From the NCBI RefSeq assembly GCF_017916325.1, contig NC_090164.1, positions 849,501 to 913,500 on the forward strand: 64,000 nucleotides of DNA, read 5' to 3'. The notes beneath the pieces are model-generated. The model was not told the DNA's origin. It saw only the letters and a program-made list of their open reading frames with translations, and ran no database searches. Positions 38,458-49,268 of the stretch are shown here, piece after piece (the first letter of the stretch is position 1; each line of letters starts with the position of its first letter). This DNA comes from Leishmania martiniquensis (lineage: Eukaryota; Euglenozoa; Kinetoplastea; Trypanosomatida; Trypanosomatidae). Position numbers and translations under genes: made by a program.

Positions 38458-41400
38458 TTAAGCGCCCTCCTCAGCGCCAGTGTCAGGGTCGGCGTTGCCT
38501 TTGGCGTCATCCTCATAATCGCCGCCCTCGTCAGCGTTTGCACCGTCGCCTGGTTCATCGTCGTCAGCAGCCTCGTCGCCCTCGTCAGCGACCGCCGCGG
38601 CGGGCTGGCGGGGCTGAAGCGCCCGGCGTTGCTGCTGCTGCTTCTGCGCCGTCATTTCCGCTTCCAGCGCCGCCGCAGATACGGACCCTGCCACCGTCAT
38701 GTGCTCCACCTTGTACGGCTGGTGACGGTAGGTGATGGGGAGGCTTTCACCAATACACTGGGCGGCCTGTAGCTGGTCGAGCACCTGTTCCCAGTGGCGG
38801 CACTGGCGTAGCAGCTTGTCGTTGCCGATCATCACCATTGCGAATCGGGCACGCGAGCACGAGACAATCAAGCGGTTGCGTGTCCGAATAAAGTCTGTGA
38901 GCTTCTCGGTTCGCACGAGGGAAAGCAGAATCACGTCGTTCTCGTCACCCTGGTAGAGATCGACGGTGCTGACGCGGACGTCTGCCAGCGAGCGCAGCCG
39001 CAGCACACCGCGCAGCATGCGGCACTGACCCAAATAGGGCGTCAACACGCTGATAGACTTTTGCAATACACCCTGCGAGACGAGGTGTGCCACGACCTGC
39101 TGCACCATGCGAATCTCACGCGTGTTCACCTTACTGCGGCTACCAGGCGCCTCCTCCTCGGGGTGGCGGTGGCGCCAGAAGAAGACGCGCGTGGCGAGGC
39201 CCGGCACCCGATCCGCAATGGCCACTCCAGACGCAGAAGGAAAGGGCCGCGTCAGAACGGAGGCGTGGTCGATGAGGGGCTGCGGCGAATAGAAGGGGCG
39301 AATCAGCCGAGAAATATCCGGGTGCATGCGCCGTTGCTCCGTCAGCCGAATCGGCTCCGTCCTCCTCGCCAGTCTCTCGAACAAGGACAGGTTCAGGTGG
39401 TTGATTTTCTCGTACTGGAAGGTGTCCACCTTGGGCTGAAGCTGGTAGTGATCCCCAATGAGAATGATTTGCTTTAGTGAGTCTGTCATGCAAGCGAGCA
39501 GCTGAGACTCCAGCACCTCGGCGGCTTCTTCCACGACCAGCACGCTTGGTCGAAGCGAGCGCAGAAGGTTTTGATTAATTGCGCACCCCGTTGTCGTCAG
39601 CCCCACCACATCCGCACCTTGCAGCAGAGACAGCTTCAGCTCATCCATGGCATGTCGGCGCACCCGAATGACGCTCTTCATCGTCTCCATGATGGTCAAG
39701 CAGTCGCGCGCCTTCACGGAAATGGCGCCCGCAATGAGGTACGCGAAGTACTCATGCCGCAGTCGTGGTGTCAGGCTCCACAGAGACAGCAGCTCCTCTG
39801 GCACCCCCGCCGGCCGCGAAGGTGGCTGGCTGGCGAGACGCAGGGACTCCGCAGAGAGATACGTTTGGTGTAGCTGTTGATTGAACTCGCGCCGCTCCTC
39901 CTCGCGTCGCATCTCTTGAAAAACACTTAGCGATACGTCCTCATCTTCCTCCCCCCTCTCAGCCTCTGCGGCGTCTGTCTCCGGCCGCGCCGTGGTGGCC
40001 ACCTGTGCGTGTGGCGACGGTGCCTGACGTCGCCGTGCGCTGAGCAGCTCCGCCAGGCGCGTCTGCAGCAGGGTTTGGTAATGCGTAGGTGACACCACAC
40101 CCTCTGCCTCGTCAAGGATGCCGATGTACTGCTCACCCGCCAGCCACGATTCACGATCGTCGAAGGTGATGTGTCGGCGCTGTTCCGCTGTCAGCCAGCG
40201 CTCAAAGTACACTCGTGGCACCCGGCCGCTCTCCAGATAGTGGATCTCCTTTATCAGTCGCTCCAGTCGCTGTTTCAGCACGGAAAGGCGGTCCTTGAGG
40301 CTGTTGATGGCGGCGCGATCCATGCTGCCGTGCAGGAGCGCACCGAGGTTGTACCCATCAAGGCGAGTTTCGCGAGATCGCCCACCGATGCGCACCACCC
40401 GCTTGCCCCCCGGGAACGCGCTGGCACTCAACGGCAGCGAGGCCCCCGCAGCCACCGCTGACATGCCAGAGGCGAGCTGTTGCCCCACACGGGGGCGGTT
40501 CACCTCCCACAGCCCGCAGTCGAGCAAGTCCAGAAGGAATTCGTCGAGGGCGTGGTTTTTGTACGTGATGACAACCATGGGGCCCACGTGCGGTAGCAAG
40601 TCCTCCAACCGGGTCGAGCGGAGCATGTCGATGTTTACCTTCTGCAGAATATCGCCTGAGGCAATGAGCTGCTTGTACCGCACGTACGCCTCCACCACGC
40701 GGCAGCCAATGAAGGACTTACCGGTCCCTGGTGGGCCCTGCACGAGAATCATCTTTGAGACCGGAAGCTGCCTCATGACCGCCTTCTGCCCCTCGTCGAG
40801 CGCAAACTGGCTGCGAATCTCGTCCGTGATCTCCTGGAACGTCAACGCGCAGTGCGGCGGAATGTACTCCACCAGCTGATTCCCATCGTCAACGCACGCG
40901 GCGCTGCCGGCGGAGTGGTTTGCCATTATGTCAGATGCGTTAGCCGGCGTCGCGGAAGCGGCGGCCTGTGCACTGACCAGCTGACTCGTCAGTGGCAGCG
41001 GCATCGCCAGCGGGCCACAGAAAGCCTCGAGCGCGCGCATGATGCTCTCATAGCCTGCCATGAAGATCGGCGTTTCCAGGAGCAAGGAGCGATCGAGTCG
41101 ACCAGCGGCGGCGTTGCGGTCGAGGGCAGCGCGCATGAGCTCAAAGGACGGGCTACCCTCGCACGGTGAGACGGCAATGACCCCGACGCTTATGAGCGCA
41201 TCATCGCAGGAGGACACAACGCCCCAGAAAAGCTCATCGTTCACCATGGTGGTCGGATCGAGAGCCGTGGATATACACAAGGTCGTGCCCTCGTGTAGCT
41301 GCGCCATCAGGTTTGCCCTGGGGCTGTGCGAGTGCACCTCCAGTAGATAGCTCTCAGGCCGACTGTAGTCGCGGTCGCTCGTCATCACCTTACCGAGGCA

Positions 41401-43260
41401 TCGCACCCGTGAGTAGACACGAGCGTGCTGAACGTCGGACATCGTCTCCTGGGTGGGCTCATACGACGGCAGGGAGTAGCACACCGCCGGCAGCACCCGA
41501 CTCACAGCCTCAAAGGTGTCAGCCCTCAGAAGCTTGCACTGATCACGAATAAATTCATCTGTGGTTGCGTACGTGGTGGCCCCGTTGACGGGCAGGTTCG
41601 CGGCAGTGAAAGCAGAGGCCGGGTTCGGCGGAGGGACAGAGAACTCGGCTGCCGTGGGTATAAGGGAAACACCAGACGAGCCGGTGCCAGACGCGGCAGC
41701 GCTGGTGGTGGTCTCAAGAGCGCCCGGCGGCTGCAGCTGCTGCGCAAGACGGGCCTGGACAAGCTGGAGGCGGCGCACGGCTGCCCCACTCGCTCGCGCG
41801 AGCCGTTCAGCAAAGAAATTCTGGAGTTGCTGCACCACCGCTGCTTCACGGTCAGCTACACAGTCCGCGTCAGTTCCGGCAACCTCACCAGTGGCGTCTT
41901 TCGCAGTGCTGCGTGTGCCGGGAAGAGGGTTGTAATAGCGCACCAGGATGACGAACTGCGCCACTTCCACCCACCGGTCTTCCGCCAGCCGCGCATTCGC
42001 TGCCGTCGCGCGAGCCGTTGACGCACCGAGCTTATGCGTGGCATTGTGCAGCATCAGCGAATCCTGTACCATATTGGGGTAGAAAGGCGGCAGCCGCTGC
42101 TGCGCAGCCGCAGCAGTTGCGGCCACCGCCGTGGAAGTGGCAGGCACAAAGGTGGGGGCGCTATCCCCCAGTGCAGTCGTCGCAGCGGCTCCTGGCGCGC
42201 TCGGTAGCGCTGTACACAGGAGCGCCAAAAAGGCGATGAGAACCGGCAGGTGAATCGGCTCGCGGTTCCCGATGAAGGTGGTCAGCTCGACCAGTGCGTG
42301 CACGCTCTCGACGAAGAGCGACGCATCCTGCTCGCGAAGCACGTGCAGCCAGCGTAGCAGTACAAACCACTCGTGAGTATGCATGAGGAGAGTAGCCATT
42401 ATCTTGACAGGGTGACGAGCGGTGCGGCAGCGGTACAGAAACTTGCGGACATCCTCCAGCGTTATCACAGGTCGCTCATGGCGCACGTCGCCGGCTATAG
42501 GGTAGTCACGGCTGGAGTCCAGTTTGAAGGTGACGGCGTCACCAACAGTGACCATCTTGACGCCGACGTCGACGCGGTCGACAAAGAACTTCAGCTCGCC
42601 CATGCCAGCCACAGTGACGAAGCCGATGTTGTTTGCCTCGTCGAGGCGGCACACCACGCCGCGGCGTCGCTCTTCTGCTGCGAAGAGGGCCGCCGCAGCA
42701 GCTACGGGAGTACGAGCGGCTGTTGCAGCGCCTCGCTGCACCGCTGTAGGCTCAGCGCGCGATTTCTGCTTCTCTTCAAGGATGCGGCGCAGCTCCACAC
42801 GTTGCAGGTGCTCTAGGTACTTCTTCAGGACCGATGACCGCGCTGCACTGGGTGATGACCTGACCGACGACGCCGCTCCGCCTGTGTAGTCGGTAACAGC
42901 AAGGGCCCCTGGTTCATTGGCGGCAGAGGCTGAAGCGTTGCGCAGCCGCTCTGCGCAGCGCAGACGAGTGTGCCCGCACTCGCCACAGAAGCGACACCAC
43001 CGCTCCGACCGGGAAGAGAGTAGCTGCTGGTCGTGCCACCGCGTCAGCCACGCCACTTTCTCCTCGCCCGACCCAAACAGAAAAATGTCCTTTAAAGCAG
43101 CATACTCTGACCGCTTGTCGGCCGCCTCGTAGTGCTGGCGCAGACGTGGATGAGCCGCCACCAACTGAAGGAATGTGAAGCCATTGCACAAAACCTCTTC
43201 CGGGTTTGCCCAATCTATGCATGCGTTCTTCTCCTCTGTCCACTCCGACAGCAGCGGCAT
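38458..43260 (-). CDS. SF1 UPF1-like helicase of NFX1/ZNFX1 type with CCHC knuckle and cold-shock-like region
   Basis: This 1600-residue protein begins at ATG 43260; the frame runs 36 codons further only to a TTG. A zinc knuckle CRFCGECGHTRLRC (C-x2-C-x4-H-x4-C) is at about 87-100. Residues about 195-255 (GVVCRLDEANNIGFVTV, LKFFVDRV, VGDAVTFKL, IAGDVR) have the strand order and key phrasing of a cold-shock/S1-like RNA-binding fold (inference). The helicase core has Walker A GPPGTGKS near 841-849, VITYKNHALDEFL (the NHALD motif typical of ZNFX1-like proteins), motif II VVEEAAEVLES near 1240, GDHYQLQP, EQRRMHP, STVDLYQGDENDVI near 1438 and SCSRAR. The C-terminus is Gln-rich then strongly acidic. 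Motif II has E-E-A-A in place of D-E-A-A, as in ZNFX1-type proteins. The predicted role is ATP-dependent RNA remodelling; the target is unknown. Confidence 0.9.
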   Translation of the reverse strand: MPLLSEWTEEKNACIDWANPEEVLCNGFTFLQLVAAHPRLRQHYEAADKRSEYAALKDIFLFGSGEEKVAWLTRWHDQQLLSSRSERWCRFCGECGHTRLRCAERLRNASASAANEPGALAVTDYTGGAASSVRSSPSAARSSVLKKYLEHLQRVELRRILEEKQKSRAEPTAVQRGAATAARTPVAAAAALFAAEERRRGVVCRLDEANNIGFVTVAGMGELKFFVDRVDVGVKMVTVGDAVTFKLDSSRDYPIAGDVRHERPVITLEDVRKFLYRCRTARHPVKIMATLLMHTHEWFVLLRWLHVLREQDASLFVESVHALVELTTFIGNREPIHLPVLIAFLALLCTALPSAPGAAATTALGDSAPTFVPATSTAVAATAAAAQQRLPPFYPNMVQDSLMLHNATHKLGASTARATAANARLAEDRWVEVAQFVILVRYYNPLPGTRSTAKDATGEVAGTDADCVADREAAVVQQLQNFFAERLARASGAAVRRLQLVQARLAQQLQPPGALETTTSAAASGTGSSGVSLIPTAAEFSVPPPNPASAFTAANLPVNGATTYATTDEFIRDQCKLLRADTFEAVSRVLPAVCYSLPSYEPTQETMSDVQHARVYSRVRCLGKVMTSDRDYSRPESYLLEVHSHSPRANLMAQLHEGTTLCISTALDPTTMVNDELFWGVVSSCDDALISVGVIAVSPCEGSPSFELMRAALDRNAAAGRLDRSLLLETPIFMAGYESIMRALEAFCGPLAMPLPLTSQLVSAQAAASATPANASDIMANHSAGSAACVDDGNQLVEYIPPHCALTFQEITDEIRSQFALDEGQKAVMRQLPVSKMILVQGPPGTGKSFIGCRVVEAYVRYKQLIASGDILQKVNIDMLRSTRLEDLLPHVGPMVVITYKNHALDEFLLDLLDCGLWEVNRPRVGQQLASGMSAVAAGASLPLSASAFPGGKRVVRIGGRSRETRLDGYNLGALLHGSMDRAAINSLKDRLSVLKQRLERLIKEIHYLESGRVPRVYFERWLTAEQRRHITFDDRESWLAGEQYIGILDEAEGVVSPTHYQTLLQTRLAELLSARRRQAPSPHAQVATTARPETDAAEAERGEEDEDVSLSVFQEMRREEERREFNQQLHQTYLSAESLRLASQPPSRPAGVPEELLSLWSLTPRLRHEYFAYLIAGAISVKARDCLTIMETMKSVIRVRRHAMDELKLSLLQGADVVGLTTTGCAINQNLLRSLRPSVLVVEEAAEVLESQLLACMTDSLKQIILIGDHYQLQPKVDTFQYEKINHLNLSLFERLARRTEPIRLTEQRRMHPDISRLIRPFYSPQPLIDHASVLTRPFPSASGVAIADRVPGLATRVFFWRHRHPEEEAPGSRSKVNTREIRMVQQVVAHLVSQGVLQKSISVLTPYLGQCRMLRGVLRLRSLADVRVSTVDLYQGDENDVILLSLVRTEKLTDFIRTRNRLIVSCSRARFAMVMIGNDKLLRQCRHWEQVLDQLQAAQCIGESLPITYRHQPYKVEHMTVAGSVSAAALEAEMTAQKQQQQRRALQPRQPAAAVADEGDEAADDDEPGDGANADEGGDYEDDAKGNADPDTGAEEGA

Positions 43261-44162
43261 CTGCACGCCAGAGAGATTAGTGGGTGTGGAAAACAGTGGC
43301 CGAGAAGCCGCGCCAAAGCAGCCACCACGGGGGAGGAGGTGGGTGCACTGCTCCTGGTGAATTGACAAGCACAGCCGGCTATGTCTTCGACTGTCTGTGC
43401 GTGGGGTGGGGGGAGGGAAGGGCGGAGGATGTGTGCCAGCTCAGGCTGAGGCACCGACGCAGACACTCCACCTCTCAAGTCCCTGCCTCCAACGCACTGC
43501 GCTCAGCCTGCTTTCCTGTCGTTCTCTGTGCCCCTCTGCGGCGGTGTGCGCTGTGAGCCAAGCCAACGTGAACAGAGAAATAAGAGGCAACGAAGCGGAG
43601 GTGAGGAGGGGTGCACCGAGGCCTTTGAGAGTCTGTGCTTCACGTTGCTCACAGACGCACGCTACGTCTACTGCAGGCGTTTGCCAAGACGGAGAAGCGG
43701 TGCGTCCAACCTCCCTTCAGCGAAGTCCGGCACAGAGAGCAGGCCGACGACGCCAATGCAGATAAAGGGGAACACGAGGAGCGGGTGAGGTGCTGCTGAG
43801 GAGCAAATCACCTAATGAGTAGTGTGTGTGTGGGAGGGGGGGCACCGCGCGTGTGCAATCGAGTGCCAACAGAGGAGTCGAGCGACCAAAAAAAAGGGCA
43901 GAGGGGCAAAGAAAGACGGATGCGGCACGCTGAGAAGTTACAGGGAAGCCGCCGTGCCTTGAGATGCGCAGCCCCCGATCCATTCTCCACGGTCAGCTTG
44001 TGCTTCTGAAGCGAATGCCTCGAAAGTGCGCAAAACATTGAGAGCGGCTACCCTCGAAGCCTTGAGCGCACATGCTTCTCTCGAGGGTCATGCCTTGCGT
44101 CACACAGAGGAGCTGCTCCGCTACCTTAGCTCTCCGCTTCTCTCCGCGTTTGCGCCTGCGTA

Positions 44163-44187
44163 TGTGTGTGTGTGTGTGGGGGGGGGG
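44163..44187. repeat. (TG)8 followed by G10
   Basis: The TG dinucleotide run passes directly into a run of about ten G and then a TCGA-C4 stretch. Confidence 0.88.
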
Positions 44188-44472
44188 TCGACTCCCCTCC
44201 CCCTTCGCAGACGCACACGCAGACCTCGTTGGTACGCCCCTCTCGATTGCAAAAGATGCGTAGGGGGGCCTCCACCTTGTCGTGAAGAGGTAGCGAATTC
44301 AGACCAACTACCGCAGTACAAGGTGCGCGCGTGTTCACCTGCACGCGTCTTTATACGTGCTACTCATTTTCTCTACCATCGCAGAAAAGGTGATGTACTG
44401 TGGCGCGTTCACTAAGCGCACCCCGTTGCCAAGATGCCTACAATAAGTGCACAGAAGCCTCATCAGATATTT

Positions 44473-44985
44473 TGAAAGTCACCTGTCTCCCCCCACCCCA
44501 GCGTGCCCCCGCTCCGCCATGGAGTGCATGAGGCCATACCGCGCTCCGCTCCCCTTGCAGGGCCCCGTCGCCTCGCGATGCGCAGCAGCGCCACACGCGC
44601 GTCACATCAATGCTCCGACGCCCTCTGCAGAGCACCGCCTCGCTCTCCAGCTCAGCCCGCCAGCCGCTTCGCTGGCAGCCTCACAGCCGCGCCGGTCACG
44701 CCGGGCGCCACGTGGCTCGCCCCCGAGTCGCGCTGGCGCCGAGCCCGTCATGTGGCTACAGCACACGTCGCCACTGCCCCACACGTCGGCCCGCCGCCGC
44801 GCCCTCCCGGCTCTGCCCACCGACATCAGTGGAGCCGAGACCGCCCTGGTCTTCCCGACGTCGTAGGCGCTCGGCCATGCCACTCGCCGCGGCTGCTTGG
44901 CTTCCTCGCCAAGAGCGTGGCGCTCGGCAGCTCCAACGCACCTCCCACAGAGATGTCCCCGGCTGTCAGGGGAAAGCAGTGAAAA
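44473..44985. repeat. 513-bp dispersed element, copy 1 (SIDER-like)
   Basis: This stretch matches 49269-49781 in the same orientation at a constant offset of 4796, with one mismatch seen (G at 44971 against A at 49767). Ends are sharp: TGAAAGTCACC on the left, GCAGTGAAAA on the right. Open frames inside are identical in both copies but resemble no protein. The retroposon (SIDER-type) assignment is inference from size, location and family structure. Confidence 0.87.
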
Positions 44986-46517
44986 GTGGAAAAAGATGTC
45001 CCGTGCAATGCAAGGCGCATCTGAAAACAGGCGAAGGGGGTCGATAGCGCGGCGGGTGCGAAGAGAAAAAGGGGGAGAACGGGGGCACCGCCCTCTGTCC
45101 TTGCCATCAGTGCGCACCCGAGTCTGAAGGATCGAGGGCGAGTGTGGTGGGCAGCACGCGGAACCGCGACAGAATTCAAAGGATTTGAGGGGAGAATGCA
45201 AACGTGCACACTGGGGAACAGTAATGCCGGGTAAGTTCTTGCTGAGCCTCCCTTCTGGGAATGTGAGAGGGGTGAGGGGTGGAGAGTGGGAGGGAGAAGG
45301 GGGGGCCCGGCGACATGAATACCGACGGAGGCACACACACACACGCATACACCCACACTAAGGGTGCAGAGGTGGGGAGAGCGGCAGTAAATCAAGCACA
45401 AGTTCAAGCAGCAGTCTGAGCATGGCGTCAAAGTATATAGCAACCTGTGTCCCACACAGGCTCTTTTGTCGCTCCTTCTCCGCGCCTCGCCACAGGAGAC
45501 CCCACCCCCGCCCCGAGCAGAGGCCATTCTTGTCGCTACAGACGCGTACTGTTCAGGGATGGCCGCTGGCCCTGTGCTTCCCAGTTTGGTGTTACGGAGG
45601 GTGCACAGTCTATGCGAGCAGAGCCGCTTTGTGTGCAAGCGTTTCCACACCAACGACGTCAGCGGCGAGTCGGCCAAGAGTGCACGAAGAGACCAGCGAA
45701 AGGCCATCACCAATAGAAATGGGGGAGAGAAGGTTAGGGGGAAGAGAGGGGGAGGAGGCAGCAAGCGCGGGAAAATCTACGTAGAGCCACCAAGAGCGAA
45801 TGGGCTGTGAAGGGTGCACATTAACCTCTACACGCACGCAGCGACACCAATAGACATTCAGGCACTGCACCACAGCCCGTCAGTAAACGGTGCAGCCACC
45901 CATACATACACACAATACTAAAAAGAAAAGCGGCTCTTGTGTGTGTCTGCGTGTGTGTGTGTGTGAAGAGAAGAAGGGGAGGCAAGGGCGACACGCAGCA
46001 GAGGCCAGGACATGGCACACACTCACGAGCACATGCGCACACGTGGCGGCTTGAGAAAGATGAAAGAAAAAGATGAGGAAGAGAGGAAAAGGGAAGGCCA
46101 AAGGGGCGGAGCTCCTGCCTCGAGGATGCACCGGCCGACGGCTGCTGTGGCCCTTGCGTATCATAACGAGACGCTAAAGACTAGTTGGTAAAACGTGTGT
46201 AGGGCGCAGTCAACGTGAATCAGCACTCACCGAAGATGGGATCAGACGATGAGGTGCGCGTCGTTCATTGTGCACCACATGGGAGCTGCGAAAAAGAAGA
46301 GCGAAGTGCCAGAGCCGCACCTGCAACGAGTCAGAGCCAATACCACTGCACACAATCAGGTGGCTCCCTCGCCACGGGGCATGTCAAAGGTGATGATGCC
46401 GTCCTCGGCTGCGATTTGCCCTCACCTTTACACCCCTGCTCTCCCCACTCCTCCGTGCGGCACCCGTGTGCCGCTCTCCTCATCCGCACGCAAGCTGCCT
46501 GTTAGACACGACACAGC

Positions 46518-48431
46518 TCAAAGCCCATAGACGGTAGCGTCGCTCGGCGCCTCCACCTCGAACGCGAAAATCACCTCAACACTCTCGCCAGCATGCACGA
46601 TGCGCTCCATCTCCACAACCCCTTCGTTGTGGAGCAGCCGAGACTTCCGCAGCTGCTGCTTCACCCTGTCCTCCTCATCATCATAGATGTAGACGTCCTC
46701 GTATGGCTTTAGCGGCGACACGAGACGCACCTGCAGCTGCTCCTCATTGCTGACGGGTATGTGCTCCACAAGATTGATGCGGACAGCGTCGTCAGCGGCA
46801 CCGGTGGCGCGCTTCTTGTTGCGGATCGTAATCTTGTACACGCGCGTCTTCACACATCTCTTCGATCCCTTAAAGTAGGCGCTCGGCGCTTTCTTGTTTG
46901 TCTGACGAAGCAGCACTCGCTTCACCTCCACACTTGGGTCTGCGCCGAAGTACATGTCCAGCTTACCCCCCGGCATGCACGGCTTCTCGAGCCGTGACCG
47001 AAACACGAAGCTCCCATCCAGGAAGACAGCCACCTCGCCGGGTAAAAGCAAGGCGTCGCTCGCATTCTTCATCTTGGCGTGCGCGAAGGCGGCCAGAGAC
47101 TTCTCCGGCACGCTGACGTAGCTAATCGAAGCAGGCATTCGAAGCTCTGCCAGGGGCAGACGCGTCGACTTCCCGTTCGCCATCACCGTTTGCGGGTTCG
47201 AGATGGCGAAGTTCATGATGGCCCCGGTGCCGGCCTGCTCCGCCTGCGCCGTGGCGCGCGCCATCATCGGTGCAGCAGAGGGGATGCATGCCTTCCGCAT
47301 TGCGGCAACACCCGAGCGAGCGTTCGCCGCGTGATTCATGGAGTCGTCAGCATTCATCAAGGGCTCAGACATCACCGGCTGCGGCTGCACAACGCCACAG
47401 CGCCAGATAGTCATCGTTGGCGGCAACGCAGCATTCCGCCGCGGAATGGCAGAGGAGAGCGTCAGTGACACATCCTTCAAGTCATCACCCGAATTGAGTA
47501 CGACCTCTGCGTTGTAGTACACGACCACCTCGTTTGTCATCGTGTTCAGATGCGCCTCGTACACCGCGTTCCACCGGCCGCTCGGCACCATGTACGACAC
47601 GTACACCACCGCTTGCGGTCCAGCTGGAACAGCCTCTAGCACCTTGAGCGTCAGCAACGCGACATCGACCATGGGCCTCGCTTCTGCGCTGCCGCCGCCC
47701 CAAGGCCGCTGCTCGCCGGTGGCCGAATGCAGCTTCATCTCAAGCGTCGATTTCTCAGCCTCGAGCGCTTCCTTGGCGCGCAGGAGCTCACGCGCTGCTT
47801 TCGCGTGCTCTCTCTTAGCTTTCTCCAGCGCGTCGAGGTGCGCGGCCCACATCTCCGGATCGTGTAACGCAGCGGTACACATCAGCGGTGCGCCTTTGCA
47901 TGGATCCACCGCACTCGTCGCAAGATCAACCGCATAATCACGCACAGTGGCGGCCTCGGCTTGGGCGATGGCATTGAGGCGCAGTTTCTGCTTCACTAGG
48001 CGGAGCTGCGACTCCAACTCGCGGCGCGCATTCGCTGATGGCATATCGCCTGCCCCTTCACCCTCCAAGTCTGAGTCACTTGCGCTCGCCACATCTGCAG
48101 ACCGTGTCGACCCGACTTCCACCGTCCCGTCACGGCGCAAGCAGCGCTCATCCACTTCATCCACCTGCACCCCGGCAAGTATGATCCTGCCCTCCAACGC
48201 AGGGCCAAACTCGACCTGCAGCGAGTCACGGTCGAACCCGCAGTGCGCGCTGCTCCTTTTCGGCAGTGGCACTACGACCTGAACCTCGTTCAATGGTGTG
48301 CTGAACGACAGCGGCGCGCATCGGCGCTGCAGCGACTTGTTCTGGTAAATGATTGCCCGATCCACGCGTGGCGTCACGTGCAGGGTCAGCGGCAGCGTGC
48401 CGGTGCCGCTTTTCCCCGCGGGAGTCGGCAT
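46518..48431 (-). CDS. DUF4139-domain protein (mucoidy-inhibitor-A-like fold)
   Basis: This 637-residue protein starts at ATG 48431; the 83 codons upstream are leader translation. The N-terminal about 120 residues (VTPRVDRAIIYQNKSLQRRC, VQVVVPLPKR, LEGRIILAGVQVDEVDERC) fit the DUF4140 beta domain. Residues about 125-260 are helical with a coiled coil (DALEKAKREHAKAARELLRA, KSTLEMKL). Residues about 275-637 form the DUF4139 beta domain: VYVSYMVPSGRWNAVYEAHL, YYNAEVVLNSGDDLKDVSLT, PGEVAVFLDGSFVFRS, INLVEHIPVSNEEQLQV and a C-terminal beta sandwich. The family is found in bacteria, fungi and protists, and its biochemical role is unknown. The gene sits between two near-identical 513-bp direct repeats. 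A clear splice acceptor lies 18 nt upstream of the ATG. Confidence 0.9.
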   Translation of the reverse strand: MPTPAGKSGTGTLPLTLHVTPRVDRAIIYQNKSLQRRCAPLSFSTPLNEVQVVVPLPKRSSAHCGFDRDSLQVEFGPALEGRIILAGVQVDEVDERCLRRDGTVEVGSTRSADVASASDSDLEGEGAGDMPSANARRELESQLRLVKQKLRLNAIAQAEAATVRDYAVDLATSAVDPCKGAPLMCTAALHDPEMWAAHLDALEKAKREHAKAARELLRAKEALEAEKSTLEMKLHSATGEQRPWGGGSAEARPMVDVALLTLKVLEAVPAGPQAVVYVSYMVPSGRWNAVYEAHLNTMTNEVVVYYNAEVVLNSGDDLKDVSLTLSSAIPRRNAALPPTMTIWRCGVVQPQPVMSEPLMNADDSMNHAANARSGVAAMRKACIPSAAPMMARATAQAEQAGTGAIMNFAISNPQTVMANGKSTRLPLAELRMPASISYVSVPEKSLAAFAHAKMKNASDALLLPGEVAVFLDGSFVFRSRLEKPCMPGGKLDMYFGADPSVEVKRVLLRQTNKKAPSAYFKGSKRCVKTRVYKITIRNKKRATGAADDAVRINLVEHIPVSNEEQLQVRLVSPLKPYEDVYIYDDEEDRVKQQLRKSRLLHNEGVVEMERIVHAGESVEVIFAFEVEAPSDATVYGL

Positions 48432-48448
48432 AGCTCTTTCTTGAGAGG

Positions 48449-48540
48449 CTTCGACGTTTAACCCCGGTGGTGGCGTATGGAGGAGAAGGATAGGGGCGGG
48501 GCAGCAGAGGATGGAATGGGATGAGAGAGGGAGAGGAGGG
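48449..48540 (-). promoter_or_regulatory. Candidate spliced-leader acceptor of the DUF4139 gene
   Basis: On the minus strand a pyrimidine tract at about 48478-48540 (CCCTCCTCTCCCTCTCTC and following) precedes the first AG at 48449-48450, leaving a 17-nt 5' UTR before the ATG at 48431. This supports 48431 as the start. Inferred from sequence only. Confidence 0.5.
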
Positions 48541-49268
48541 ATCACATGCCGCGGCCGCCAGTCGACGCAAACAAAAGCCCGAAAACAAGAGGGGGAGGCC
48601 GAAGGAAACTGCAGCGCCTTTCGGGAATACGTGCGAGCGAGCGCACCGATAGCAAGCGGCAGGTGGTGTACCCGTCCCAAGAAAACGCACCGAGACGATC
48701 ACCCCCCCATGCAGGCAGGCACGTGCGCACAGCTGAGGCTAAACTCATGCAGCGCTTGCTGGCGCATGGGAAAGCCGGGGTGGGCGCAGGGGGGCAATCT
48801 CCGCGGCATCACAGTGAATCGGTTCTGATGTACTCCAGCGCCTACGCAGCGTACGATCACAAAGTCAGGGCAGCGGCCTGACTTTCTTGTGTGTGTGCGG
48901 GGGGAGGAGGGAGCATGTACACCTAAAAAACGCTACGATGCCACATCTAAAGAAGCAAAGGCCTTCTGCGTTTCTAAATGCTCACCTAAAGAGGTTCCAC
49001 CGCCCACGTGTGCACTCCTAATGAAGAGCGCACGTGCCGTGCAGAGAGAAGAGACCTTGCGAGGCACAGACACGCAACTGACCCTACAGAATTCTGTTGG
49101 TTGACGCACATGTCCGCATTTGAACGGGAGCTGGTGCACGGTTGTTAAATTAGCGTCCAGTGCACCAATCCCACACCCATCGGCGTCCGCACATAGAGAG
49201 TGCGTGCCAGAAAAGAGGAGAAGCCGAACAAGCGGTGGATTGAGAATCAGGCGAGAGATCCCATGGAG

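Larger units (their letters stand above)
43261..46517. other. 3.3-kb intergenic gap with 513-bp repeat copy 1
   Basis: It contains the first 513-bp element (44473-44985), a TG then poly-G run (44163-44187), CA/TG runs near 45332-45346 and 45950-45963, and purine-rich + strand around 45240-45300 and 45720-45770. A weak candidate small gene on the minus strand at 45707 is discussed separately; otherwise no gene is seen. Confidence 0.65.

Noticed and set aside
43261..43368. Upstream extension of the helicase
   Set aside because: It opens with TTG rather than ATG; the first ATG is at 43260.
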